Source of the DNA: Gemmatimonadota bacterium
Lineage (GTDB): Bacteria > Gemmatimonadota > Gemmatimonadetes > Longimicrobiales > Gaopeijiaceae
DNA length: 57,135 nucleotides
Assembly (NCBI GenBank): GCA_007130605.1
Contig: SLSF01000048.1
Coordinates: 1-57,135, forward strand
Direction of reading: 5' to 3'
The notes under the pieces are model-generated. The model was not told the DNA's origin, did no database searches, and saw nothing but the letters and a program-made list of their open reading frames with translations. Numbering within the stretch: the stretch's first letter is position 1; each line of letters begins with the position of its first letter. Positions 7,935 to 17,425 of this stretch are shown one piece after another. The translations under genes and the position numbers were made by a program.

Positions 7935-8782
7935 TGGACTGAAATGACGATGACGACCGCCAGGGTCCAGACGTAGTACGAGAAGAAGCGGAAACGGGCC
8001 CGGTAGAGGAGGTGGAGGACCACGTGGAGCGCACCGACCCCCACCACCGCCGCCACCACGAAGCCGACGACCAGCGGAAGGATCGCCACCTCCAGGTCGA
8101 GGCGGACCAGCTCCAGGAACTGGAGGAGGGTGGCCCCCAGAATGGTGGGAAAGGCGATGAAGAAGGAGAACTCCGCCGCCCACCGGCGCTTCATGCCGGT
8201 GAAGAGTCCGAAGGCGATGGTCATTCCACTCCGGCTGAGGCCGGGGAGGAGGGCCAGCCCCTGGGCGATCCCCACCACCGCGGCCTGCCAGGGGCCGATC
8301 TGCCGGAGTCCCCGGGTCCGCCGGGGGAGGATGTCGGTCCACCAGAGAAGGATCCCGGTGATGACGAGGGTGCCCGCGATCATGAGGGGCTGCGCAAAGA
8401 CCTCCTCGAACAGAGCTTTGAGGGGGAAGCCCAGGAGCCCGGTCATGAAGACGGCGAAGATCCCCAGGACCGCCAGTTTGAGGGTGAGACGCTCCCGGTC
8501 CCCGCGATTTCCACCTCCCTGCCACCGGTTTCCGAGGCCGGTGAAGAGGGTGCCGAGGAAGTGGGCGAGGGGTTTGCGGAAGACGACGGCCATGGAGACG
8601 AGGGTGCCCACATGGACCACGAGGTCGAAGAAGATCATCTCCGCCGACTCGGGGGGAGGCATGGCGGATCCCCGCTCGATGAGCCAGTGCTGCACCAGGA
8701 CGAGATGGCTCGTGGAGGAGACCGGGAAGAACATGAAGATGCCCTGGACGATCCCCAGCAGCACCGCCTCGAGAACGGTCAT
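7919..8782 (-). CDS. Undecaprenyl-diphosphatase (BacA/UppP) family protein lacking the usual N-terminal glutamates
   Basis: A 287-residue polytopic membrane protein of the BacA/UppP family, which recycles the lipid carrier of cell-wall synthesis by removing a phosphate from undecaprenyl diphosphate. It keeps PVSSTSHLVL (residues 20-29) and PGLSRSGMTIA (180-190, with the catalytic arginine 184). The E. coli segment EGLTEF, whose two glutamates matter for catalysis, reads QGIFMF here (Q13, M17). This may mark a paralogous subfamily. The start overlaps the amidase stop by ATGA. The ATG is at the conserved MTVLEAVLLGIVQG beginning. Confidence 0.85.
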   Translation of the reverse strand: MTVLEAVLLGIVQGIFMFFPVSSTSHLVLVQHWLIERGSAMPPPESAEMIFFDLVVHVGTLVSMAVVFRKPLAHFLGTLFTGLGNRWQGGGNRGDRERLTLKLAVLGIFAVFMTGLLGFPLKALFEEVFAQPLMIAGTLVITGILLWWTDILPRRTRGLRQIGPWQAAVVGIAQGLALLPGLSRSGMTIAFGLFTGMKRRWAAEFSFFIAFPTILGATLLQFLELVRLDLEVAILPLVVGFVVAAVVGVGALHVVLHLLYRARFRFFSYYVWTLAVVIVISVHQGWI

Positions 8783-10365
8783 TCGGTGCGCTCCGCCACC
8801 TGCTCGGCATCGAGGCGTCCCCGCTCCAGGGCGCCGGTTCCAGAGGCCGGAGGGAGGGGCTGCTGCCGGTGATGTCCCGTGCGGGCCTGCCACGCCGCCG
8901 CCACCGAGAGGAGTCGCTCCTCGCCGAAGGGTGGGGCCCCCAGGAGGATGCCCTCGGGTCGACGACCCTCCTCACTTTCGCGAAAACCCACCGGGAAGGT
9001 GATGAGGGGAAGGCCGATCATGTCGAAGGGGACATGGCCATTCTGGACCACCACGTCGCACCCCTCGAAGATCTCCTCCAGGGTCAGCGAGAGGAGGGCG
9101 TACCGGGCCCGCTGGCCCTTCAGGAGCTCGTCTCCCGAGAGGAAGAGCCCCTGCATCCAGCTGTTGAGGGTGACGCCGAAGAGGCGGACATCGTTCCGGA
9201 GGTGCTCGAGGAAGGGCTCCGAGCGCTCCGGGAGCCGGACGGCATTGAAGAGTCCCGACGAGAGCTCCTCCCACCGCTCCGATGGGTCGATCTCCACCAG
9301 CTCGGCGCCGGCGGCCTCCATCTCCGAAAGGAAGGCCCGCCGCTGCTCTCCCCGGACGCCCTCCGCATCCGTCCACCCCGGGAGCACCCCCAGGCGGGTG
9401 GGCCAGCGAAGCGTCTCGCCGGCGCGGGCGGCGGCCAGGTAGTCGGGGACCCCCGGGAGTCCCTGGGTCCGGGGATCGGCGGCGTCGGGGCCCGCCATCG
9501 CCTGCAGGAGGATGGCGGCGTCGGCGGCGTCGCGGGCCAGGGGACCCACATGGTCCCGCGAATAGGTGAGGGGGATGACCCCTCGGAGCGAGACCCGACC
9601 CATGGTGGGCTTGAGGCCGGTGAGGCCCTGGGCCATGGCGGGCACGGTGATGGACCCCCCGGTCTGGGTCCCGATGGAGGAGAGGGCCATCCTGGCGGCG
9701 ACGGCGGTGGCGGAGCCGCTGGAGGAGCCCCCGGGCGACACCGAGGGGAAATCGGGCGTCCAGGCATTCACGGTGGTGACCTGGCCGTCGGGGGTGAGGG
9801 CCCGGGTGGTGGCGAGAGGCCCCATCTGAGTCTTGCCCAGGACGACGCCCCCGGCATCCTGGAGCCGGGCCACCGCGGTGGCGTCGAAGTCGGGGACGAA
9901 GTCGCTGAAGATCCAGGAGTTGGCGGTGGTGGGCATCCCTCGGGTATAGAAGTTGTCCTTGATGGCGAGGGGGATCCCATGGAGGAGGCCCTCGGGCTCC
10001 ACCCGGCCGAGCTCGGCCGCCCGCCGGCGGGCCTCGTCGGTGTTCACATGATTGAAGGCGAGGTAGCGGGCGTCCCACGCCTCGATCCGTTGGAGGCAGG
10101 CGTCGACGAGCTCCACCGGGTCGAGTTCACCGCTCCGGAGGAGGGCGCCGGCCTCGTGCACGGTGAGGTCGGCGGGGGAGACGGGGGTGCCGGTGGGCAG
10201 CCCCGTGGTCCAGAAGGCGGGATCGATGGGGCGCGGGCGGGAACGTGCAGGTGCGGCGGACGCCGGAAGGGGGACCCCGAGTGCGGCAGCGGCGCCCAGG
10301 GCCCCCATCCGGGCCAGGAAGGCGCGCCGGTCCACCCGCGTGTCCTGCGGGCCGTCAGTCGGCAT
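8779..10365 (-). CDS. Exported amidase (amidase signature family) with Tat signal
   Basis: A 528-residue amidase. The N-terminus carries a twin-arginine signal (VDRRAFLARM, then a hydrophobic alanine-rich stretch and ASAAPA), so the enzyme is folded before export. The Ser-cisSer-Lys triad is visible: K136 in AIKDNF, the serine cluster PGGSSSGSAT (211-220) and S238 in TGGSITVPA. The family hydrolyses amides of varied type; GatA function is unlikely because of the export signal and absence of gatB/C. It overlaps a small upstream gene by 11 bases and the UppP-like gene downstream by four, so the three are one unit. Confidence 0.9.
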   Translation of the reverse strand: MPTDGPQDTRVDRRAFLARMGALGAAAALGVPLPASAAPARSRPRPIDPAFWTTGLPTGTPVSPADLTVHEAGALLRSGELDPVELVDACLQRIEAWDARYLAFNHVNTDEARRRAAELGRVEPEGLLHGIPLAIKDNFYTRGMPTTANSWIFSDFVPDFDATAVARLQDAGGVVLGKTQMGPLATTRALTPDGQVTTVNAWTPDFPSVSPGGSSSGSATAVAARMALSSIGTQTGGSITVPAMAQGLTGLKPTMGRVSLRGVIPLTYSRDHVGPLARDAADAAILLQAMAGPDAADPRTQGLPGVPDYLAAARAGETLRWPTRLGVLPGWTDAEGVRGEQRRAFLSEMEAAGAELVEIDPSERWEELSSGLFNAVRLPERSEPFLEHLRNDVRLFGVTLNSWMQGLFLSGDELLKGQRARYALLSLTLEEIFEGCDVVVQNGHVPFDMIGLPLITFPVGFRESEEGRRPEGILLGAPPFGEERLLSVAAAWQARTGHHRQQPLPPASGTGALERGRLDAEQVAERTE

Positions 10366-10639
10366 CGTCGATCTCGGTCACAGGGGGGAGCGCGGACGGG
10401 TAGAGGACCGGCGGGTACGACTGCGGGTCGAGCTCGTATGCCGAGAGCCGGGGGACGGTATTCCGGAGGAAGTTCCGGAGGGACCGATGGATCCGGACCC
10501 GGTCGGCCGGCGCGTCGGGATCCTCTTCGGGTAGAACCGAGAGATCGATCCCGATGAGGGTCAGCCGGGTACGAATGTACTGGTCCAGTTCCTCGTCGGT
10601 GAGATCGTCGGGACCGCGCGGGGCGCCTTGGGGGCTCAT
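10355..10639 (-). CDS. Small acidic protein of unknown function, upstream of the Tat amidase
   Basis: A 94-residue soluble protein beginning MSPQGAPRGPDDLTDEELDQ with an AGGAAGG Shine-Dalgarno just before the ATG. It has an acidic N-terminal helix, then a proline-rich C-terminus (YPPVLYPSALPPVTEIDDAD) and no membrane or signal segment. It overlaps the amidase start by 11 bases. Its position suggests a cytosolic partner or chaperone for the Tat-exported amidase, but there is no direct evidence. I do not recognise the family. Confidence 0.65.
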   Translation of the reverse strand: MSPQGAPRGPDDLTDEELDQYIRTRLTLIGIDLSVLPEEDPDAPADRVRIHRSLRNFLRNTVPRLSAYELDPQSYPPVLYPSALPPVTEIDDAD

Positions 10640-10769
10640 TGGCCTTCCTGCGTTATGATGGGGTCGGGTTCGGAGGAATATCCTACCGGATGGACCCGGC
10701 TCGGGCCAGAGACGCCCGTTGAAGGGAAGCATCCCATCTTCCGTAGGGAAGGTGCGAGAAGTCACCCGA

Positions 10770-12098
10770 ATGAGAGAGCTGATGAACCGATCCCCCTGGA
10801 TCCTCTGCACCCTCCTCCTCCTGGCACCGGGCCCCGCCCTCGAGGCGCAGACCCTCACCCCCGAGCTCGCCCTGGCGACCTTCGATTCGGTCTGGTCCCG
10901 GGTCGCCACCACCCACTACGACCCCGACCTCCTGGGCGTCGACTGGGAGGCGGCCCGCGACGATCTCCGGCCCCGGGCCGAAGGCGCGGAGTCCATGGGG
11001 GCACTCCGGGGGACCCTCCGGGATCTCCTGGCGAAACTCGGGGAGTCGCACTTCGCCATCCTCGAAGGGGTGGCGGCCGACGCGCTCCCCTCCGATGCCG
11101 GGGGAGACGCCGACCCGGGACTCACCCTCCGGCTGGTGGACGAGGGCGTGGTGGTCAGTCGGGTGCGGCCGGGAAGCCCTGCCCATGATGCCGGGGTCCG
11201 GCCCGGCTGGCTCCTTCGGCAGGTGGGCGAGGTCCAGGTGGACGAGCTGCGAAGGGAGATCGCCGAGTCCCTCGAGGGCCGGGGCGAACTCCTTCCCCTC
11301 TACCTGCCCACCGCCCTCCACCTGCGACTCCGGGGGGTCGAGGGCAGTGAGGTCGAGGTGAGCTTCTCCGATGCCGAAGACGCGGCCGTCGAAGTTCAGC
11401 TCCTCCGGGCCGAGCCCGATGGGACCCGGGTCACCTTTGGAAATCTGGGGGCCGTGCGGGTGGAAGTGGCGTCGGAGGCGCTCCCCCTGGCTTCCGGGGG
11501 CACCGCAGGGGTGATCCGGATCTCCTCCTGGTTCCCGGTGATTTCGGCCGAGGTGGCCGAGGCGGTGGACACACATCGCGACACCGAGGGCCTCGTCATC
11601 GACCTCCGGGGGAATCCCGGAGGGGTCGGGGGACTCGTCATGGGCATCGCCGGGCACCTCATCGACGAGCGAGTGGACCTAGGTGAGATGCGCACCCGCG
11701 ATTCGACCCTCCGTTTCGCGGTGAATCCCCAGCGGGTGGCACCCGATGGACGGAGGGTGGAGCCCTTCGACGGCCCCGTCGCGATCCTGGTGGATGGCCA
11801 GTCGGCGAGCACCTCCGAGATCTTCGCCGGGGGACTCCAGGCGCTGGGGCGCGCCCGGATCTTCGGAGAGGCGACGCCGGGCCAGGCCCTGCCGGCGCTC
11901 ATCGTCCCCCTTCCCAACGGGGACCGCCTCATGCACGCCGTCGCCGACTTCACCGCGCCCGACGGGAGTCGTCTCGAGGGCCGGGGCGTCCTTCCCGACG
12001 AACCGGCCCCCCTCACCCGGGCGGCGCTTCTCGAGGGCCGGGACCCGGCTCTCGAAGCCGCCCTCCACTGGATCGAAGCGCATTCCCCGCGGGAATGA
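10770..12098 (+). CDS. Secreted S41 family peptidase with PDZ domain
   Basis: A 442-residue protein with a signal peptide (WILCTLLLLAPGPALEAQ). After an N-terminal helical domain containing GESHFAIL (H94), a PDZ domain spans about 115-175 (RVRPGSPAHDAGVRPGW). The S41 core has LRGNPGGVGGLV and SASTSEIFAGGLQALG with the probable nucleophile S347. The CtpA/Prc lysine segment reads GEATPGQALP, without lysine, so catalysis is probably of the tricorn-like Ser/His type rather than the Ser/Lys dyad. Likely periplasmic or outer-membrane-associated. Start chosen at the ATG directly before the signal peptide; earlier in-frame starts extend it without a signal. Confidence 0.85.
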   Translation: MRELMNRSPWILCTLLLLAPGPALEAQTLTPELALATFDSVWSRVATTHYDPDLLGVDWEAARDDLRPRAEGAESMGALRGTLRDLLAKLGESHFAILEGVAADALPSDAGGDADPGLTLRLVDEGVVVSRVRPGSPAHDAGVRPGWLLRQVGEVQVDELRREIAESLEGRGELLPLYLPTALHLRLRGVEGSEVEVSFSDAEDAAVEVQLLRAEPDGTRVTFGNLGAVRVEVASEALPLASGGTAGVIRISSWFPVISAEVAEAVDTHRDTEGLVIDLRGNPGGVGGLVMGIAGHLIDERVDLGEMRTRDSTLRFAVNPQRVAPDGRRVEPFDGPVAILVDGQSASTSEIFAGGLQALGRARIFGEATPGQALPALIVPLPNGDRLMHAVADFTAPDGSRLEGRGVLPDEPAPLTRAALLEGRDPALEAALHWIEAHSPRE

Positions 12099-12149
12099 GC
12101 CCACTGCCGGGTCCCCGGGACCCGGACCAACCCTCACAGGAGCTCCATC

Positions 12150-12911
12150 ATGACTCATCGATCTTCCCGGCGCCTTGCGCCTGCTTTCCTCCTCCTCGCA
12201 CTCCTCCCGGTCTCGGCTCTCGCGGCCCAGGACCTCCCCGACGCCGATGCGCTCATTGCCACCTACGTGGAGCAGATCGGCGGCGAAGAGCTCTGGAATG
12301 TGGGGACCACCATGTCGGGCACCATGAGTATGCCCGCTGCCGGACTCCAGGGCACCTTCGAGCTCTTCCAGGCGCCCCCCAACCGGATGGTCATGCGGCT
12401 GAATCTCCCCGGCGTCGGAGAGATCCGGACCGGATACGACGGCCAGGTGGGGTGGTCGATGGACCCCATGTCCGGGCCCAGCCTCATGGAGGGTGCGCAG
12501 CTGGACCAGACCCGCGAGGAGGCCTCGGTGGCCGCTTCGTTCCGGGACCCCGAGCTCGTCCCCGGCCGCGAGACCCTCGAGGAAGCGGAGTTCGGCGGTG
12601 AGGCGTGCTGGCTCGTCCAGCTGACCTGGGCATCCGGGCGCGAGTCCCGCGACTGCTACTCCATGGAGACGGGACTCCTGGTGGCCTCCGAAGGGACGCA
12701 GGCATCCCCCATGGGCGAGATCCGGTCGGTGACCCGCTTCGAGGACTACCGGGAGTTCGAAGGACGCCTCCTCCCCACCCGCATGGTTCAGGAGTCGATG
12801 GGAATGGAGCAGGTGCTGGAAGTGGAGTCGGTGACCTTCGGGGCGGTGGATGACGGGGAGTTCGACCTTCCCGCCGCCATCCAGACCCTTGTGGGCGACG
12901 GGTCGTATTGA
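12150..12911 (+). CDS. Exported LolA/LolB-like outer-membrane lipoprotein-sorting-type protein
   Basis: A 253-residue protein with a clear signal peptide ending SALAAQD. The rest is predicted beta-rich and matches the open half-barrel pattern of LolA-like proteins (GTFELFQAPPNRMVMRLNLP, GQVGWSMDPM, then repeating strands to FDLP). It has two cysteines (ACWLVQ and RDCYS) that could pair. Such stand-alone proteins are frequent beside exported peptidases in this type of genome; their cargo is unknown. A GGAG Shine-Dalgarno precedes the ATG. It follows the S41 gene by 51 bases and probably shares its mRNA. Confidence 0.7.
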   Translation: MTHRSSRRLAPAFLLLALLPVSALAAQDLPDADALIATYVEQIGGEELWNVGTTMSGTMSMPAAGLQGTFELFQAPPNRMVMRLNLPGVGEIRTGYDGQVGWSMDPMSGPSLMEGAQLDQTREEASVAASFRDPELVPGRETLEEAEFGGEACWLVQLTWASGRESRDCYSMETGLLVASEGTQASPMGEIRSVTRFEDYREFEGRLLPTRMVQESMGMEQVLEVESVTFGAVDDGEFDLPAAIQTLVGDGSY

Positions 12912-13034
12912 CACCCTGCGGACGAAGAGGCACTCTGGTCCATTCCCGATGTCCATCGTCCGTTTCTGTCCGAGGCCCCGGCGGATCTCCCGTCGGGGTC
13001 CCGGACGGATTCCCGTCGTTCAAGGAGTGGGTAC

Positions 13035-15965
13035 ATGATCCCCCGATCCCCGCACAGCCTTCTGGCGCTGGTCCTCGCCGCTCTCCTCTGGACTGCCACC
13101 GCAGGGGTGGCGCAGCAGGCCATTGATGAGCGGTATACCGACCTGATCCACGAGTTCACCACCGAGGACTTCTTCCTCACTCCCCTGGTGGACCATCTTC
13201 CGGCGTCGGAGACCGTCCCGACCCCCCTCGACGTCCTGGGCTACATCAGCGGGACCCGCGACAGCCTCACCTATGCGGAGGACGTCCACCGCTACATGCG
13301 GGCGGTGGCCGACGCCTCGCCCCGGGTGGCGGTGGAGGTCATCGGCACCTCGGAGGAGGGTCGGGAGATCCTCCTGGTCCTCGTCTCGGATGAGGCGAAT
13401 CTGGACGAGGTGGACCGGCACAAGGCGTGGATGGCACAGCTCGCCGATCCCCGGGGGATCAGCGAATCCGAGGCCGCCGAGATCATTTCGCAGGTGAAGC
13501 CCATGTACTGGGCCACCGGCGCCATCCACTCGTCGGAGACCGGCTCCCCCGAGATGCTCATGGAGCTGGTCTACCGCCTCGCGGTGGACGAGGGTGACTT
13601 CATCCGGGCCATCCGGGACGAGATGATCGTCATGATCACCCCCGTCGTCGAGCCCGACGGCCGGAACAAGGTGGTCGATGTCCACATGGCGCCGCGGCGG
13701 AATCCCGACGGGATCAACCCCACCCGCACCGTCTACTGGGGCCAGTACGTCTACCACTCCAACAACCGCGACGGGATGGGGCTCTCGCTGAACCTCTCCC
13801 GGGCCATCACCGGCACCTACCTGGAGTACCACCCCATCGTGGTGCACGACCTCCACGAGTCGGCCTCCTACCTCTACACCTCGACGGGGCGGGGACCGTA
13901 CAACGCCTGGCTCGACCCCATGACCATCTCGGAGTGGAACCGGCTGGCGCACAAGGAAGTCCGCGAGATGACCGCCTTCGGGGTCCCGGGTGTCTATACC
14001 CACGACTTCTACGACGGATGGACCCCCAACTACATGTTCTGGGTGGCGCACCTCCACAACTCCATCGGGCGCTTCTACGAGACCCAGGCGGCCCGGAATG
14101 CCGCCGACTACATCCTGAGGACCAATGTGGACCGGGCGTGGCACCGGCCGAACACCCCCCTGCGGGAAGTCGTCTGGTCGATCCGGAACAACACGAACCT
14201 CATGCAGAGCGCCCTCCTTATCGCCCTGAACGAGGTGGCCAACAACCGCGAGGAATACGCCCGGAACTTCTGGACCAAGAGCGTCCGGTCGGTGGCCAAG
14301 GCCGAAATGGAAGGACCGGCCGGCTATGTCCTCCCCGGAGACGACCCCCGGGCCGGGCAGCAGGCCCGCCTCCTCCAGAACCTCCAGGGGCACGGCATCG
14401 AGGTGCACCGGGCGACCGCGGACTTCACCGCCGGCGACCGGACCTTCCCGGCCGGGAGCTACGTGGTGCGCATGGACCAGCCCTACTCACGGGGTGCCGA
14501 CATGCTCCTGGACCGGCAGTACTACTCCCCCGACGACCCGGCGCCGTACGATGACGTGGGGTGGACCTACGGGCCCCTCTACAATGTGGAGACGGTGCGG
14601 GTGGACGACCTCGCGCTCCTGGACGCACCCATGGACCGGGTGGAGGGCCAGGTCATGGCGCCGGGAGGGGTCCGGGAAGGGGATGCCGGGGCCACGGCGG
14701 CGTACGTCATCCACTACAACGCCGACAACAACCTCACCGCCTTCCGCTTCGCCCACGATGACCTGACGATCCTGGCGGCCCGGGAGGGCTTCGAGGCGGG
14801 GGGAGCGTCCTTCGGAGCGGGTTCCTTCATCCTTCCTGCCGGAGACAACCCCAGTGACCTGGGTCAGCGCCTCCAGGAAGCCGGTGAGCGGTGGGGCTTC
14901 ACGGCGGTGGCGGTGAGCAGTGCCCCCTCGGTCTCGACGCACCCGGTGGCGCTTCCCCGGATCGCGGTGGTCCACACCTGGCAGACCACCCAGAACGAGG
15001 GATGGCTCCGCATCGGCCTCGACGAGTACGGAGTCCCCCACGATTACGTCTCGATCCACGAAATCCGCGACACCGAGCGGCTGGGGGACCGGTGGGACAT
15101 CCTCATTTTCGGGCCCTCCACCAACAACCCCCTCCAGCTCCTCCACGGGATCTCGGGGAGCGACCCCATCCCCTGGGAAGCCACCGACATCACGCCGAAC
15201 ATCGGGCGCCAGGCCTCCTCGCCGGACATCCGCGGGGGACTCGAACTGCGGGGCATCATGAATCTGCACCGCTTCGTCGAGGAGGGGGGGACCCTCATCA
15301 CCCTCTCCAACTCGAGCCGCCTTCCCATCCACTTCGGCATGGCCGATGGCGTCGGGGAGCGGAACAGCAGCTCCCTCTGGGCTCCCGGCGGGGTCTACCG
15401 GGCCGACCGCACCGATTCCCGCTCACCCCTGGCGTGGGGGTACGGCGAGAGCCTCGGGGTCTACTTCAACCAGAACCAGAGCCCCCTTCTCACCGATGGG
15501 AGCTCGCGCCCCGGGTCGCAGGTGGCTTCGGAGCCCGACGGAAGCACCACCGAGCGCCTCTCCAGCCGGGGAGGGGTCGACGAGTCGGACGTAGTCCAAG
15601 GCCATGGCCGGGACTGGGGCCAGGCGAGCATGGAGGCCTTCCAGGCCCGGCAGGAGGATGAGGGCACCGGCGGAGGCTGGGGTGGCTTCGGCGGTGGAGG
15701 TGGGGGATCGGACGCCGTGCGCACCATCTTCCGGTACCATGACTCCCCCACCGAACTCCTCATCTCGGGAGGCCTGGTGGAGCCACGCCAGCTCGTGGGG
15801 ACCCCGGCCCTCATCGATGCCCGACTGGGTGAGGGGCACATGATCCTCTTCTCCTTCAACCCCTTCTGGCGGGGGGGGACCTTGGGGTCCTACGCCCTCG
15901 TCTTCAACGCCCTCCTCCACCACGGGAACCTGGATGCGGGGGCCGCCACCACCGAGGATCGCTGA
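13035..15965 (+). CDS. Large secreted M14 family zinc carboxypeptidase-like protein
   Basis: A 976-residue exported protein with a signal peptide ending GVAQQ. The M14 domain lies near 75-420: zinc ligands H165 and E168 in AIHSSETGSPE, VVEPDGRNKVVD, and HDLHE (H271/H274). The remaining 500 residues are beta-rich with a glycine-run (GGGWGGFGGGGGGSDA, about 879-894) before a short C-terminal domain that ends LGSYALVFNALLHHG, similar to the tail of exported M14 peptidases in this group. Expected to trim peptides outside the cytoplasm. AAGGAG stands before the ATG. Downstream PlsC gene starts four bases after its stop. Confidence 0.85.
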   Translation: MIPRSPHSLLALVLAALLWTATAGVAQQAIDERYTDLIHEFTTEDFFLTPLVDHLPASETVPTPLDVLGYISGTRDSLTYAEDVHRYMRAVADASPRVAVEVIGTSEEGREILLVLVSDEANLDEVDRHKAWMAQLADPRGISESEAAEIISQVKPMYWATGAIHSSETGSPEMLMELVYRLAVDEGDFIRAIRDEMIVMITPVVEPDGRNKVVDVHMAPRRNPDGINPTRTVYWGQYVYHSNNRDGMGLSLNLSRAITGTYLEYHPIVVHDLHESASYLYTSTGRGPYNAWLDPMTISEWNRLAHKEVREMTAFGVPGVYTHDFYDGWTPNYMFWVAHLHNSIGRFYETQAARNAADYILRTNVDRAWHRPNTPLREVVWSIRNNTNLMQSALLIALNEVANNREEYARNFWTKSVRSVAKAEMEGPAGYVLPGDDPRAGQQARLLQNLQGHGIEVHRATADFTAGDRTFPAGSYVVRMDQPYSRGADMLLDRQYYSPDDPAPYDDVGWTYGPLYNVETVRVDDLALLDAPMDRVEGQVMAPGGVREGDAGATAAYVIHYNADNNLTAFRFAHDDLTILAAREGFEAGGASFGAGSFILPAGDNPSDLGQRLQEAGERWGFTAVAVSSAPSVSTHPVALPRIAVVHTWQTTQNEGWLRIGLDEYGVPHDYVSIHEIRDTERLGDRWDILIFGPSTNNPLQLLHGISGSDPIPWEATDITPNIGRQASSPDIRGGLELRGIMNLHRFVEEGGTLITLSNSSRLPIHFGMADGVGERNSSSLWAPGGVYRADRTDSRSPLAWGYGESLGVYFNQNQSPLLTDGSSRPGSQVASEPDGSTTERLSSRGGVDESDVVQGHGRDWGQASMEAFQARQEDEGTGGGWGGFGGGGGGSDAVRTIFRYHDSPTELLISGGLVEPRQLVGTPALIDARLGEGHMILFSFNPFWRGGTLGSYALVFNALLHHGNLDAGAATTEDR

Positions 15966-15969
15966 CCCC

Positions 15970-17367
15970 ATGTCCCAAGACCCCGGAGCCCCTCCGGATG
16001 ATCATGAACGACCGGTCGGTCCCGACGGCAGCGTCGGTCGCTGGCACCGGAATCTCCATCGTCTCTTTCTCTTCGCCGCCCGGACCTACTACCGGGTCAG
16101 CGTGGCGGGCCATCCCGTCCCCCGGACCGGCCCGGTCCTCGTGGTGGCGAACCATCCGAACTCGCTCCTGGATGCCGCCCTCGTCTCGATGGCGGCGGAT
16201 CGCCCGGTGCGCTTCCTGGCCAAGGCCCCCCTCTTCGAGAAGCGGAGCATTGCGTGGGCCGTGCGGGGATCGGGTTCCCTGCCCATCTACCGGCGAGAAG
16301 ACGCGCCGGAGCTCATGGGACGGAACCGCTCCACCTTCGAAGCGGTCTGGATGGCGCTCCGAAGGGGCTCGGCGGTGGGAATCTTTCCCGAGGGCCTCTC
16401 CCATTCGGCCCCCTCCCTGGCTCCGCTGAAGACCGGGAGCGCCCGCATCGCGCTGGGCGCCATGGCCGGGATGGAATCGACCTTTCCCATCCTCCCGGTG
16501 GGGCTGACCTTCCGGGGGGGGAAGGAGCGATTCCGGTCGGAGGCGCTCCTCCTGGTGGGGAAGCCGATCCGGTGGTCGGACCTGGTGGGTCGGGGCGCCC
16601 AGGGAAGCACCGAGAGCAATGAGGCGGTCCGGGAGCTCACCTCCCGGATCCACGCCGGTCTCCGGCGGGTCACCGTCAACCTGGAGCGGTGGGAAGACCT
16701 CCCCCTGGTGGAGACCATCGAGGCCATCCACACTGCCGAATTCGGACAGGGTCGCACCCGGAATCCGGTGCGCTGGCTCGCCCGCATGCGCCGCACCGCC
16801 CAGACTCTGGAAGAGGCGCGGGTGGAGGAGCCTGACGAGGTGGAGGGACTCGCCGAGGAGCTCGAGTCCCACGCCCGGGTCCTGGCGAACCTGGCGCTGG
16901 AGCCCGAGGACCTCCACACTCGCCCCCGGGCATCGGTGGCGTGGCGCTGGACCCTTCTCCAGTTTGGCTTCTTTGGCCTCGCCATCCCCCTTGCCATCAT
17001 CGGGACCCTCATCTTCATCATCCCCTGGAAGATCGTGGGGTGGGCCGAGCCCCGGTTCGAACTCCCACCGGACCGGCGCGCCACCTACATCGTCCTGGGG
17101 GGCGGGACCGCCCTCGTCATCTGGATCCTCCTGATCGCCGGCGGGACCTTCTACCTGGCCGGTTGGCGCTGGGCACTGGGCGCGCTGGTGATCCTCCCCG
17201 CCCTGGGGCTCCTCACCCTCAGGATCCGGGAACGTTGGCGCGACGCCGTGGAGGACCTCCGACGCTTCCTCCTCCTCAAGGGCCGAAGCGACGTCCGCAG
17301 CAAGCTCCTGGCCCGTCAGCGCACCCTCGCCGAGCGGATCCGGGCCCTCCAGGACCGCCTGGGATAA
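15970..17367 (+). CDS. 1-acyl-sn-glycerol-3-phosphate acyltransferase (PlsC-like), long form
   Basis: A 465-residue membrane-associated acyltransferase. The catalytic HX4D motif is NHPNSLLD (H62, D68 with one extra residue), followed by the substrate motif FPEGLSH (E141) and a proline-containing block ILPVGLTF. The C-terminal half is a long alpha-helical region with two to three hydrophobic segments around residues 320-420, longer than the 240-residue classical PlsC. It would acylate lysophosphatidate or a related lipid at the inner membrane. Its gene ends immediately before a bidirectional terminator. Confidence 0.85.
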   Translation: MSQDPGAPPDDHERPVGPDGSVGRWHRNLHRLFLFAARTYYRVSVAGHPVPRTGPVLVVANHPNSLLDAALVSMAADRPVRFLAKAPLFEKRSIAWAVRGSGSLPIYRREDAPELMGRNRSTFEAVWMALRRGSAVGIFPEGLSHSAPSLAPLKTGSARIALGAMAGMESTFPILPVGLTFRGGKERFRSEALLLVGKPIRWSDLVGRGAQGSTESNEAVRELTSRIHAGLRRVTVNLERWEDLPLVETIEAIHTAEFGQGRTRNPVRWLARMRRTAQTLEEARVEEPDEVEGLAEELESHARVLANLALEPEDLHTRPRASVAWRWTLLQFGFFGLAIPLAIIGTLIFIIPWKIVGWAEPRFELPPDRRATYIVLGGGTALVIWILLIAGGTFYLAGWRWALGALVILPALGLLTLRIRERWRDAVEDLRRFLLLKGRSDVRSKLLARQRTLAERIRALQDRLG

Positions 17368-17376
17368 AAAAAATAC

Positions 17377-17403
17377 GGACCGCACCCCCGATGGGTGCGG
17401 CCC
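17377..17403. terminator. Bidirectional rho-independent terminator
   Basis: Stem CCGCACCC (17380-17387), five-base loop, GGGTGCGG (17393-17400), extended by two G-C pairs beyond one mismatch. An A-run lies on the left (seven to eight A's after the plsC stop) and a short T-run on the right. It sits between convergent genes and can serve both, with the better T-tract for the minus-strand S9 gene. Confidence 0.8.
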
Positions 17404-17425
17404 GCATTTTCGGATCCCGGACCGA

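Noticed and set aside
8869-10557. 562-codon plus-strand open frame
   Set aside because: Antisense to the Tat amidase, low-complexity Gly/Glu/Arg composition.
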